Of a stretch of DNA of 58,913 bases, positions 9,301 to 17,587 are shown in pieces (position 1 is the stretch's first letter; each line of letters starts with the position of its first letter). Made by a program: the position numbers and the translations under genes. Below the pieces are notes generated by a model. The model ran no database searches, was not told where the DNA came from, and worked only from the letters and a program-made list of their open reading frames with translations. Source of the DNA: Verrucomicrobiota bacterium (GTDB taxonomy: Bacteria; Verrucomicrobiota; Lentisphaeria; Oligosphaerales; Oligosphaeraceae); the NCBI GenBank assembly GCA_019136135.1, contig JAGVUR010000056.1:1-58913 (forward strand), read 5' to 3'.

Positions 9301-10286
9301 GCAATGAATACATCGTGCGCTTCAACGCGCCCATCAGCGCTGTCGAGCACTTCAACGCCAGAACCACTTCGCAGGTCAACCCACGCTTCCTGCCCGGCGC
9401 CCTTAAAAAGGGCAATAATGCGCTCCGCCTCAAAGCCGACAGCGGCACCAGCGCCAAGATTACCATGCAGTACCGCCAAAACGCAGCACCCGTCATTTTC
9501 GCCGGCGGCGCCTCCTTCGGTGCCATCCGAGGCATGGAAAAACAGCTCTTCGTCGTCACGCCTGATCAACCTGCGCAAATCGCCGTCAACGGCGCCAATC
9601 CTAACGCCCGCATCAGCGCTAGCGATGGCCTCCTTGCAACCTGGCAAAATAACATCATCACCGTCACCTGCAGCGACAGTACACCGCGCATCGGCGAAGT
9701 AGTCATCCATCACAGCCAGCATGGCGACAAAGCCGCCATGATCATCGCCTGCCCCGGTGCCCGCATGACTTGCGCCGACAAGGCACAGCTCGCCGGCGGT
9801 GCCACCTGCAAACAACTCGACAACGCACCGATGCCGATCGTCAACCTCAATGGCTCCGATGGCCGTTGCGCCTTTACCTTCCCTGACATTCCCGCTGGGC
9901 GCTACGCCCTCTTCAATCTCCATCGCCCGCCAAGGCAATACCAGGGCGATGCGCGACAGCATCTCCTCGCCATCGATGGAGGCAAGACCATCAAAAACTC
10001 CCGAACCGCCCGCATCATCAATCCTTGTTCGGATTTCTACAAGGCCGAATTCGGCCGCGAACTCTCACGATTCAAATGGGACTTCCCCATCACAGGATCC
10101 TACCCATTCTACGACATCGAACTCCTTGAACTACCCAAAACAAACGCGATTACCCTCAGGCAAAGCGGCAGAACCGATACCGACCTTGCCGCCCTGCTGA
10201 TCGTCCCTGCTGACAACACCGATTTCATCAGGGAACTTGTCATCGCCCTAACCCGATTAAATTATTCCCCTTCTGCAATTAAATAA
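6318..10286 (+). CDS. Large secreted protein with LamG-like and transglutaminase-like domains
   Basis: A 1322-aa protein with an N-terminal signal peptide (MKIAALIYLLLSIACFAVNA); AGGGAG precedes the ATG at 6318. Residues ~340-460 resemble a LamG/concanavalin-like jelly-roll (AECWLKPDWSSNQTV, HDAWSHIAFCWSPEYGVKVFLNGK). Residues ~745-800 look like a transglutaminase core: C753 in ECGPLN, H780 in GYGHSFEQV and D795 in NLYDLS. The C-terminal 500 residues are probably beta-rich. The next gene starts 25 bp later but is functionally unrelated. Likely a surface or secreted enzyme or scaffold; neither catalysis nor the ligand is proven. Confidence 0.7.
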   Translation: MKIAALIYLLLSIACFAVNAPWHLKSMPRRCQLEWQVQSADRERLCELPIDLAKLARLSETDADSPARIAIVATRGDQHSVLQVMAQAPRKADNATTLRFAVPAGCDGLWLYFGGLAPQTPGDIPADHNLVPKLDAATPWRLNNSTTYTPPEGADMLLAHNDTEATFTRDFALPNHAAGQDAVLELDMRSEARMPNFVRIYLHQLDDQGKLLPSSVVDPRWISMIMPPDKSVKITETGRFDSRARAVRVVIQVRYRHSGFDLHGRPLADSSAGHPRLHLSHFALRIAHQLPFPRLNDALFTEGISGQPGDAALRLGHRQAFFFVTAPQAQWAEGRTLTEQRDIHWSIAGGTAECWLKPDWSSNQTVVLLEGYTSGAYEVKASLKGALWSATYNPEKKTLAFVIKDPADWKKHKHEAQVEIPHDAWSHIAFCWSPEYGVKVFLNGKTVINAPETPFTVPTLDPAGKFRYVRKELGDAVLKTKDNERSIAERADRVIPNYFCLGMSGNTANSAIQKSNAHFLTGTCDSLRLSSTIRYQGDFTPERQLTADEYSCAFFDFNRSFDGTRGSGDRFISGTPWTEQAPVAPMLKIQSQDSEFNIAWTPEAVADSANPKIVFDKCNYPEPPTPHDFNAARITKTQQFTIAPGESKNITLDDHAYMDFVEIACPLDAEPLVAPILLGEDDIDTRSYGDLADSLRLETLPNDHARCVKLFQMLLNAADYFMSHQAEISTDGKARSVEYQSLSMLNSYCAFECGPLNALACILFATVARCPSAMTAGYGHSFEQVFYNNQMNLYDLSAQQFFISRNRLTPASLAEMERDPYPLTNGSGSFIRSGIRSCADSSWISTMPERKAYTLNPGENFRIYWHNNGLYNNVQANFARAKSDNPAWVNISKLAGVDPKTPIWRVDCRPLPHVAIATHSFNGRPSSSNPAFTNCNDEGFSYPVKSAYTILRGEFTVVCDRELSLSLSRDRGATWAPIAPIARNRWQLDYEIRARNEYIVRFNAPISAVEHFNARTTSQVNPRFLPGALKKGNNALRLKADSGTSAKITMQYRQNAAPVIFAGGASFGAIRGMEKQLFVVTPDQPAQIAVNGANPNARISASDGLLATWQNNIITVTCSDSTPRIGEVVIHHSQHGDKAAMIIACPGARMTCADKAQLAGGATCKQLDNAPMPIVNLNGSDGRCAFTFPDIPAGRYALFNLHRPPRQYQGDARQHLLAIDGGKTIKNSRTARIINPCSDFYKAEFGRELSRFKWDFPITGSYPFYDIELLELPKTNAITLRQSGRTDTDLAALLIVPADNTDFIRELVIALTRLNYSPSAIK

Positions 10287-10310
10287 CCATTCCAAAACGG
10301 AGAAAATCAG

Positions 10311-12728
10311 ATGAAAGTTATCATTGTTGGCGGTGTCGCCGCCGGAGCCGGTGCAGCTGCAAGACTGCGTCGCTTGGACGAAAAGGCCGAAATCATTCTC
10401 ATCGAACGCGGCGAGTACATCTCCTACGCCAACTGCGGTCTGCCATACCATCTCGGCGGCGTCATCCCCCAGCGGGAATCACTCATCCTAAGTACCCCGG
10501 AAAAGTTCACCAAGCGCTTCAATCTCACCATCCGCACCAACAGCGAGGTGACCGCCATTGACCCGCAAAACCACAAAGTCACGATCCGAGGCAAGGATGG
10601 AAGCCTCACCGAGGAAAGCTACGACAAGCTTGTCTTGGCCACTGGCTCGTCGCCGATCATGGCGCAAATACCGGGCATTGACGACCCACGTGTCATGCGC
10701 CTCTGGACCATCCCGGACATGGACGCCATTAATCAACGCGTCAAAGACGGAGCCAAACGCGCAGTCGTTGTCGGAGCCGGCTTCATCGGCCTGGAAACCG
10801 CCGAGAACCTCCGCGAGCGCGGCCTCGATGTGACGATCGTCGAACTCCTTGACCAACTGCTTCCCAGCGTTGACAAGGAAATGAGCACGCCTCTCGCCCA
10901 GGAACTCTCACGGCAGGGCATCGCCCTCAGGCTTGGCAAAAAAGTCGTCGCCATTGATAAACAGGGCGACGACCTGGCAGTAGTCCTTGACGACGATGAA
11001 AAGCTCCCCGCCGACCTCGTTGTCATGAGCATCGGCGTCAAGCCCAACTCCGAGCTTGCCAAAGCCGCCGGTTTGGAAACCGGCCCACGCGGTCACATTT
11101 TGGTCAACGAGCAACTGCAGACCTCCAATCCGGATATCTACGCCGCCGGCGACGCCATCGAAGTCCTTGACCCGATTACCGGCGGCAAAACAGCAGTGCC
11201 ACTCGCCGGTCCCGCCAACAAGCAGGCGCGAATCGTTGCCGATAATCTCGTCGGCCGCCAAAGCCGCTACCTCGGCAGCTACGGTACCTGCATCATCAAA
11301 ATCGGCACCATCGCCGCCGCCAGCGTCGGCATCACCGAACGCCGCCTCAAGCAAAACGGAATAGACTACCACAAAATCTACCTCCATCCAGCCTCCAGCT
11401 CTTCTTACTATCCCGGCTCCAACCGACTGAGCATGAAGCTGCTCTTCGCCCCAGACGGCAAAATCCTCGGTGCCCAAGCCGTCGGCAAAGACGGTGTTGA
11501 CAAGCGTATCGACGTCATTGCCACCGCCATGACCTGCGGCATGACCGCACCTGATTTGGCGACCCTCGAACTCTCCTACGCGCCGCCCTTCAACTGCGCC
11601 AAGGATCCCGTGAACCTCGCCGGCATGATTGCCAATAACGTCCTTAGTGGCGACAGCCAGCTCGCCTACATGGACGAACTCCCGGCAGATGCCAACATCA
11701 TCGATGTCCGCGAAGTTGCCGAGCACGAGCTTGGAGCTATACCCAACTCGATCAACATCCCCCTCGGCACGCTGCGCAGTCGCCTCGGCGAACTCGACAA
11801 GAGCAAGCCCTACATCGTCAGTTGCCAGTCCGGTCAGCGCTCCTACCTTGCCGAACGCATCATGCGCCAAAACGGCTTCGACGTCCGCAATCTCACCGGC
11901 GCCTATCTGACTTGGAAGCTTTTCAATCCGGAGCCATTCGTGCCCGCCGAACGCCAAGATAAAACAGCTGAGCCGACCGATTCCGCGCCGACCGATGCCG
12001 AGCCCGCCATCGTCTTGGATGTCCGCGCCTTGGCCTGTCCCGGCCCCGTAGTCGAACTCAAATCGAAAATTGACAAAATAGAGCCTGGCGAAAGCATATC
12101 ACTGCTGGCGCCGCTCTCCTTCACTCCGGATCTCCATAGCTGGATCAAATCCACCGGCCATGAGCTCCTCTCGATCAATGAGACTCCGCATCACTTGAAA
12201 GCCCTCATCCGCAAGGCCGGCGGCAGCAAGCCCGCCACCGCCGCCGTCGCGACTACCGGTCATGGTGCCTCCATCGTTCTTTTCAGCAACGACTTCGACA
12301 AGGTGATGGCCGCTCTGATCATCGCCTGTGGCATGGCTGCCGCCGGAGCCAAAACCGGCATCTTCTTCACCTTCTGGGGTCTCAGCGTCCTACGCAAGGA
12401 AAAAGTTCGGGTCAAGGATAAATCCTTTGTGTCCAAGCTCTTCGGCTGGATGCTTCCCAAGGGCGCCAACCATCTCTCCCTCTCCAAGATGAACATGGGC
12501 GGCGCAGGCACCGCCATGATGAAGCAGGTCATGGCAGAGCAAAATGTCACCGACCTGCCCAAACTGATCAGTCAAGCTCGCGAACTCGGCGTCAAATTCA
12601 TCGCCTGCGAAATGGCGATGGACATCATGGGCATCACCCGCGACGAACTTATCGAGGTAGATGAAGTCGCCGGTGTTGCCAGCTTCGTCGCGATGGCCAA
12701 AAACAGCAATAACACGCTCTTTATCTAA
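10311..12728 (+). CDS. CoA-disulfide reductase-like flavoprotein with rhodanese, TusA and DsrE domains
   Basis: An 805-aa four-part protein. Residues 1-440 form an FAD/NAD(P)H-dependent CoA-disulfide reductase/NADH oxidase type enzyme, with VGGVAAGAGAAARLRR at the FAD site and redox Cys42 in NCGLPY. Residues ~450-540 form a rhodanese with C505 in SCQSGQRS. Residues ~565-640 form a TusA/SirA domain with C576 in ACPGP. Residues ~655-805 are DsrE-like. Chained sulfur-carrier domains suggest persulfide or polysulfide reduction and sulfur trafficking in the cytoplasm. The ATG follows GGAGAAAATCAG. A perfect hairpin lies downstream. Confidence 0.92.
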   Translation: MKVIIVGGVAAGAGAAARLRRLDEKAEIILIERGEYISYANCGLPYHLGGVIPQRESLILSTPEKFTKRFNLTIRTNSEVTAIDPQNHKVTIRGKDGSLTEESYDKLVLATGSSPIMAQIPGIDDPRVMRLWTIPDMDAINQRVKDGAKRAVVVGAGFIGLETAENLRERGLDVTIVELLDQLLPSVDKEMSTPLAQELSRQGIALRLGKKVVAIDKQGDDLAVVLDDDEKLPADLVVMSIGVKPNSELAKAAGLETGPRGHILVNEQLQTSNPDIYAAGDAIEVLDPITGGKTAVPLAGPANKQARIVADNLVGRQSRYLGSYGTCIIKIGTIAAASVGITERRLKQNGIDYHKIYLHPASSSSYYPGSNRLSMKLLFAPDGKILGAQAVGKDGVDKRIDVIATAMTCGMTAPDLATLELSYAPPFNCAKDPVNLAGMIANNVLSGDSQLAYMDELPADANIIDVREVAEHELGAIPNSINIPLGTLRSRLGELDKSKPYIVSCQSGQRSYLAERIMRQNGFDVRNLTGAYLTWKLFNPEPFVPAERQDKTAEPTDSAPTDAEPAIVLDVRALACPGPVVELKSKIDKIEPGESISLLAPLSFTPDLHSWIKSTGHELLSINETPHHLKALIRKAGGSKPATAAVATTGHGASIVLFSNDFDKVMAALIIACGMAAAGAKTGIFFTFWGLSVLRKEKVRVKDKSFVSKLFGWMLPKGANHLSLSKMNMGGAGTAMMKQVMAEQNVTDLPKLISQARELGVKFIACEMAMDIMGITRDELIEVDEVAGVASFVAMAKNSNNTLFI

Positions 12729-12757
12729 ACGTTCATCCGCGCATGTGGATGATATTT

Positions 12758-12786
12758 CAAAGTTCGGGGTTCTGCCCCGAACTTTG
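12758..12786. terminator. Perfect 12-bp hairpin after the CoA-disulfide reductase gene
   Basis: CAAAGTTCGGGG and CCCCGAACTTTG are exact complements with a 5-nt loop. There is no U-run after the stem on the plus strand, so this is a weak intrinsic terminator or a 3' mRNA stabiliser. Confidence 0.5.
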
Positions 12787-12858
12787 GTCTCTTCGTGCCT
12801 TCGCGTAAGTTAAAAAAACTGTGGCTTCCACGGAAAAAAACAACACGAGGTAACTGCT

Positions 12859-13650
12859 ATGATCTTCTACTTTACCGCAACTGGAAATTCCTTCTTCGCA
12901 GTCGAGAAGCTTCGTTCAAAAAACGAAACGATCGTCTCGATCACCCAATCGCATCGCAACTCCAATTACGCCTTTGACGCCACGCACGAGCAAAGCATCG
13001 GCTTTGTCTTCCCCGTCTATTTCTTCGGCATTCCCAACGCTGTCCTCGAATTCATCCAGCGTCTCGAACTGAAGCTGCCGCAGAATCCGTATATCTACCT
13101 CGTACTGACTTGCGGCGGTGCCGCCGGTCAGACCGGACGTCTTTTCGAACAAGCTCTCGCCGCCAAAGAAATACCACTCTTTGCACAATTTGCAGTGAAG
13201 ATGCCCGATACCTACATCCCGCTCTTCACTGTCCCAACTGCCGAAAAACAACAACAGATCCTCAAACGCGCCAACGCCGACCTCCTTGACATCCAGAAAC
13301 AGATCTGCCGCCAAGTCAAAGGCGACTACATCCGTTGCAAAGGTCCACTGCCATCATTGATCACCAAATTGATCTACCCTCGGTACAACAAAAGCCGAAA
13401 TACCAAAAACTTCCGCGTTTCAGACTCCTGCGACGGCTGCGGACTCTGCGCCAGCATCTGTCCCGAAAAAGCGATTGCCCTTCAGGAAAAACACCCAGCC
13501 TGGGTCAAAGCCCAGTGTTCGCTCTGCCTCGCCTGTGTGCATCGCTGCCCAAAACAGGCCATCGACTTCGGCTCCGGCACCCGCAACAAAATCCGCTACC
13601 TCAACGACGCCCTCAGCCGTGAAAAACAAGCGTTGTCCGGCAACCAATAA
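12859..13650 (+). CDS. EFR1-type flavodoxin-ferredoxin fusion
   Basis: A 263-aa iron-sulfur flavoprotein of the EFR1 family. The N-terminus is flavodoxin-like (MIFYFTATGNSFFAVEKL, with TATGNS as the phosphate-binding loop). Residues ~190-240 carry two 4Fe-4S ferredoxin motifs (CDGCGLCASICP and CSLCLACVHRCP). It probably shuttles electrons between FMN and clusters in anaerobic metabolism. GAGGTAA is placed 8 nt before the ATG. Lying beside the sulfur-handling reductase, it may serve the same redox pathway, but they are separated by a hairpin. Confidence 0.9.
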   Translation: MIFYFTATGNSFFAVEKLRSKNETIVSITQSHRNSNYAFDATHEQSIGFVFPVYFFGIPNAVLEFIQRLELKLPQNPYIYLVLTCGGAAGQTGRLFEQALAAKEIPLFAQFAVKMPDTYIPLFTVPTAEKQQQILKRANADLLDIQKQICRQVKGDYIRCKGPLPSLITKLIYPRYNKSRNTKNFRVSDSCDGCGLCASICPEKAIALQEKHPAWVKAQCSLCLACVHRCPKQAIDFGSGTRNKIRYLNDALSREKQALSGNQ

Positions 13651-13688
13651 CTCTTAAAAAGAAGCTGAAGCCAATCTGCCCCACCGCC

Positions 13689-13876
13689 CTGTCCGACCTG
13701 TCCGACCTGTCCGACCTGTCCGACCTGTCCGACCTGTCCGACCTGTCCGACCTGTCCGACCTGTCCGACCTGTCCGACCTGTCCGACCTGTCCGACCTGC
13801 GACCTGTCCGACCTGTCCGACCTGTCCGACCTGTCCGACCTGTCCGACCTGTCCGACCTGTCCGACCTGTCCGACC
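13689..13876. repeat. CTGTCCGAC minisatellite, long array
   Basis: About 21 tandem copies of the 9-bp unit CTGTCCGAC, nearly perfect, with a single unit shortened by 2 bp near 13799. It fills the gap between two convergent genes (the EFR1 gene and the DAHP synthase gene). All frames stay open because the unit is a multiple of three, which creates false ORFs on both strands. Confidence 0.95.
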
Positions 13877-13915
13877 GTCTGTTCCAGCTCAGTCAGCCTG
13901 AACAGCTTCAACCCT

Positions 13916-14935
13916 TCAGAGCAAAAGGCGAGCGGTATCTTCCCACGACATGCACGCATCGGTGACGGAGATGTCTGGCGCCACAGCCGTTCCGGGCGTG
14001 ACCTGTTGTCGGCCAGCCTTGAGGTAACTCTCCAGCATCATACCGGCGATAGCGTCTTCATTCGTGCTACCTCGGGCTTGAGCAAGCACATCGGCGAACA
14101 CTACGCTCTGTCGTTGCCAGTCCTTATTGGAGTTCCCGTGGCTGCAATCGACCACCAATCGTTGCCGAAGCCCGGCAGCGGCCAGCATTGACCGTGCCTC
14201 TGCAATGCCTTTCGCATCGTAATTCGGCCCGTCGCTGCCGCCTCGCAGGATCAAGTGACCGTATGGATTGCCACGCGTCCGAAACACTCCTGTATGCCCA
14301 TTGCGCATAACGCCGATAAAACTATGCGGCGACGACACCGTCGCCAAGGCGTCCAAGGCGACTTTCAGCCCCCCATCGGTTCCATTCTTGAACCCAACGG
14401 CGGTCGGCAGCCCGCTAGCCAGCTGCCGATGGGTCGGCGACTCCGACGTCCGCGCGCCGATGCCCGCCCAGCTGAGCAGATCCGTCAAGTACACAGACAT
14501 AACAGGATCGAGCACCTCCGATGCAGCAGGCAACCCCATCGCCGCTAAATCCAGCAGCAGTTGCCGAGCAGTGACAATGCCCTTTTCGAGATTGTAGTCG
14601 CCATTGAGATCCGGGTCGTAGATCAGCCCCTTCCATCCCAGTGTCGTGCGCGGTTTTTCAAAATACGCGCGCATCACCAGGCAATATCGGTCGGCCACGC
14701 GATCACGCAGATCCCGTAGCCGCCTGGCGTATTCCAATGCCCCGGCAGGATGATGAACCGAACAAGGTCCCACAATCACCAGCAAACGCCGATCACGCCC
14801 CGTGATGATGTCCACCACTTCTCGCCGCCATTGCCGTATCTGCTTTTGCAACGCCACACTCACCGGCAGCTCCCGCCGAACGGTCTCCGGCGAACTCAAC
14901 AACTCACAGGACGCAATATTCACATCGTCATGCAT
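13916..14935 (-). CDS. aroG: 3-deoxy-7-phosphoheptulonate synthase (type I, AroG/AroF-like)
   Basis: 339 aa, full length for a type I DAHP synthase, which condenses PEP with erythrose 4-phosphate to enter the shikimate pathway. Recognisable motifs are VGPCSVH, MRAYFEKPRTT, GARTSESPTHRQLASG and VDCSHGNS. Its start overlaps the trpA stop by 8 bp, so it is the last gene of the trp operon. This couples aromatic precursor supply to tryptophan demand. The symbol could equally be aroF or aroH; feedback specificity cannot be read. Confidence 0.93.
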   Translation of the reverse strand: MHDDVNIASCELLSSPETVRRELPVSVALQKQIRQWRREVVDIITGRDRRLLVIVGPCSVHHPAGALEYARRLRDLRDRVADRYCLVMRAYFEKPRTTLGWKGLIYDPDLNGDYNLEKGIVTARQLLLDLAAMGLPAASEVLDPVMSVYLTDLLSWAGIGARTSESPTHRQLASGLPTAVGFKNGTDGGLKVALDALATVSSPHSFIGVMRNGHTGVFRTRGNPYGHLILRGGSDGPNYDAKGIAEARSMLAAAGLRQRLVVDCSHGNSNKDWQRQSVVFADVLAQARGSTNEDAIAGMMLESYLKAGRQQVTPGTAVAPDISVTDACMSWEDTARLLL

Positions 14936-15734
14936 GGCGCGACATACTCCCTGCCAAAGTCCTCACCAACTCGCTCGCATCGCGCCGACGCGTCTCCAGC
15001 TCACCGGGTGCCAGTAGCTTGTTGATCACTGCCGAGCCGACCACGACGCCGTCAGCGACCCGCGCAATTGCCTTCGCCGACGCACCATCGGCGATGCCAA
15101 AGCCTGCCGCCACCGGTACTGGCGACCGCTCCTTGAGAGACGCCAGACGCTCAGCAACTTCAGGGGGCAACTTCTCGCGGACACCCGTAATACCACAGAT
15201 ATTCACGCTATAGACAAAGCCCGTAGCCTCGCCCATAATCATCGCCGCACGCTCAAGCGACGTCATCGGCGATACCAACGGTATGAGATGCAGCCCCGCC
15301 GACCGGCATGGGTCAGCCAGCTCGGCCCTCTCCTCGAAGGGCAGATCCACCGCCAAAATGCCATCGACGCCAATCCGCCGTAGCTCATTGCACAATGCGT
15401 CCAGTCCGTAATTGAGCATCACATTCATATAGCTGAAAAGAATGAATCCCGTATCGGGATGCCGCTTGCTGAGCCGCTCTGCCATTGCCAGCACGCCCTT
15501 CAATGTGGCGCCTTGTCGCAGCGCCACCTCTGATGCCTGGCGAATGGCCGCGCCATCGGCCATCGGGTCTGAAAAAGGCACACCCAGTTCGATGATATCC
15601 GCGCCGGCGGCTATCGCGTCTTCAATGATCTGTTCGCTGCTATCCATGTCCGGATAGCCACAACTGCAAAATATCACCAATGCCGCTCGATCTACCGTTG
15701 CGCATGATGCAAAGATTTTTTGTATTTTATCCAT
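14928..15734 (-). CDS. trpA: Tryptophan synthase alpha subunit
   Basis: 268 aa, cleaving indole-3-glycerol phosphate to indole. Catalytic residues lie in ELGVPFSDPMADG (Glu and Asp), with a conserved GFVYSVNICGITG loop and a GFGI phosphate loop. I chose the ATG at 15734 because AAGGAG precedes it by 6 nt. The open frame extends to 15761 but without a ribosome-binding site. It partners with TrpB, encoded 41 bp upstream. Confidence 0.95.
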   Translation of the reverse strand: MDKIQKIFASCATVDRAALVIFCSCGYPDMDSSEQIIEDAIAAGADIIELGVPFSDPMADGAAIRQASEVALRQGATLKGVLAMAERLSKRHPDTGFILFSYMNVMLNYGLDALCNELRRIGVDGILAVDLPFEERAELADPCRSAGLHLIPLVSPMTSLERAAMIMGEATGFVYSVNICGITGVREKLPPEVAERLASLKERSPVPVAAGFGIADGASAKAIARVADGVVVGSAVINKLLAPGELETRRRDASELVRTLAGSMSRHA

Positions 15735-15775
15735 AACGACTCCTTCACTTTTAATCGTCAAACACCCATTGTCCT

Positions 15776-16963
15776 TTATTTTGCCGAAGCGGCTTGTTGT
15801 TTACGGAAGCGCCGAATCGAATCCATGTCCTTGTCACCGCGACCCGACAAATTGACGACGACAATCCTATCCCGACTCTGCGCTGGCGCTGTACGGATGG
15901 CATAGGCCAGCGCGTGCGAGCTCTCCAGGGCAGGTATGATGCCCTCAAAGCGTGCCAACATGGCAAAAGCGTCAACGGCTTCTTCGTCATCAACGGTTAC
16001 ATAGCGTGCTCGCCGGCTGTCCGCCAAAAAACAATGCTCCGGTCCCACGCCTGGATAATCCAGACCGGCAGAGACCGAATGCGTCTCCAATACTTGTCCG
16101 TTGTCATCCTGAAGCAGGTAGGTTTTGCTGCCATGGAGTACGCCCACGCGACCGCCTGTGATGCTTGCGGCGTGCTTGCCTGTGGCAATGCCCGCACCGC
16201 CGGCTTCCACGCCCGTCAACGCCACGTCGCTGTCCTCTAAAAAGCCCGCGAAGATGCCCATCGCATTGCTACCGCCGCCGACACAGGCGACGACCTCGTC
16301 CGGCAACCGTCCAGTCTGTTCCAGGCATTGCCGACGTGCCTCTTCACCTATGACCGACTGGAAATCCTTGACCAGCAGCGGATAGGGATGGGGACCAGCC
16401 ACCGTCCCGATGACATAAAACGTGTCAGCCGACCTCGCCGTCCAATCTCGCAGCGCCTCGTTCATGGCATCCTTGAGCGTTGCCGACCCCTCGCTGACTG
16501 GTCGAACTGACGCTCCCAGGGTCTGCATGCGTTCCACATTGACCGCTTGTCGGTCAATATCCGTCGTTCCCATAAAGACCTCGCATTCAAAGCCGAACAG
16601 CGCCGCGACCGTCGCCGTTGCCACGCCATGCATGCCGGCGCCCGTCTCAGCAATCAACCTCGTCTTGCCCATTCGCTTTGCCAGCAGAGCTTGTCCGATT
16701 GTGTTGTTGATCTTGTGCGCACCAGTATGGTTCAAATCTTCCCGTTTCAAATAAATCCGAGAACCGCCAAGATGCTCGCTCAACCGCCGCGCATAATACA
16801 GGGGCGACTCGCGACCAACATAATTCTTCAACAAAGACCTGAATTCCTCCTGAAATGCCGGATCTTCCCGGGCAGCCAGGTATTCTTTTTCCAGTTCATG
16901 CAAAATGGGCATCAGCGTCTCGGCAACGTACTGGCCACCATATATTCCATAATGAGTTTTCAT
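15776..16963 (-). CDS. trpB: Tryptophan synthase beta subunit
   Basis: 395 aa, PLP-dependent, joins indole and serine. The PLP lysine lies in [20 protein letters not shown] and the phosphate-binding loop is GGGSNAMG. The length is normal for TrpB1. The start is preceded by AAGGAG. It lies 6 bp downstream of trpF, so the two are probably co-translated. Confidence 0.96.
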   Translation of the reverse strand: MKTHYGIYGGQYVAETLMPILHELEKEYLAAREDPAFQEEFRSLLKNYVGRESPLYYARRLSEHLGGSRIYLKREDLNHTGAHKINNTIGQALLAKRMGKTRLIAETGAGMHGVATATVAALFGFECEVFMGTTDIDRQAVNVERMQTLGASVRPVSEGSATLKDAMNEALRDWTARSADTFYVIGTVAGPHPYPLLVKDFQSVIGEEARRQCLEQTGRLPDEVVACVGGGSNAMGIFAGFLEDSDVALTGVEAGGAGIATGKHAASITGGRVGVLHGSKTYLLQDDNGQVLETHSVSAGLDYPGVGPEHCFLADSRRARYVTVDDEEAVDAFAMLARFEGIIPALESSHALAYAIRTAPAQSRDRIVVVNLSGRGDKDMDSIRRFRKQQAASAK

Positions 16964-16969
16964 CGTTTA

Positions 16970-17587
16970 CTACTCCTTGTCTAGCGACCGCAACGCGGTC
17001 ATGAGTTTATTGATCTTTTCGATTGATTTGATGCCCGGCGCGTCCTCCACGCCGCTGGCCAAGTCCAAACCCCAAGCACCAGTCGCCCGCCAAGCCACCA
17101 CCGCGTTGCCCGGACCAATCCCGCCCGCCAGCAACACTGGGCGACGCGACGCCAGTGCCGCCGCCAAGCGCCAATCGCACAGGCGACCTGAACCGCCTTG
17201 CGCGGCGTCAACCACCAGCCGCGCCGCCGGAAAATCCGCGTAGCGCAACAGATCGTCGTCATCATTCAATACCACTGCTTTCCACACTTCAACGCCATCG
17301 GCCGCCAACGCCTGCGCGTACTCGGCGCTTTCTTGCCCGTGCAGTTGCATAATCAGCGAAGGATGTGCCGCCGCCAAGCGCCGTGCAACCGTCAATGCCT
17401 CGTCAGCAATCACGCACACCGCCCGTGCCGGAGCAACCGCAGCGATCAGCTCGTCCAACGCCGATGGCAACACCCGACGTCGCGATGAAGCAACCAGCAC
17501 AAATCCCACGTAGTCCACACCGGCCTCCACTGCTGCCCGTACGTCCTCTACCCGCGTCATGCCGCACAATTTCACACGTGGCCGCAT
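16970..17587 (-). CDS. trpF: Phosphoribosylanthranilate isomerase
   Basis: 205 aa. It has a short TIM barrel starting MRPRVKLCGMTRVEDV, with the general-base Cys in KLCGMTR, the acid Asp in LVVDAAQGGSG and phosphate loop GGIGPGN. The ATG at 17587 has AAGGAG upstream and overlaps the trpC stop by 16 bp, giving translational coupling. An upstream Met at 17617 lies well inside trpC and is rejected. Confidence 0.94.
   Translation of the reverse strand: MRPRVKLCGMTRVEDVRAAVEAGVDYVGFVLVASSRRRVLPSALDELIAAVAPARAVCVIADEALTVARRLAAAHPSLIMQLHGQESAEYAQALAADGVEVWKAVVLNDDDDLLRYADFPAARLVVDAAQGGSGRLCDWRLAAALASRRPVLLAGGIGPGNAVVAWRATGAWGLDLASGVEDAPGIKSIEKINKLMTALRSLDKE

Noticed and set aside
13689..13876. Possible CRISPR array
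   Set aside because: The repeats are 9 bp, directly adjacent and without unique spacers, and no cas genes are near.
13654..13959. Open frame on the minus strand with VGQ and GRT repeats (101 codons)
   Set aside because: It is made by the 9-bp CTGTCCGAC minisatellite, which stays open in most frames. It has no ribosome-binding site or non-repetitive domain.
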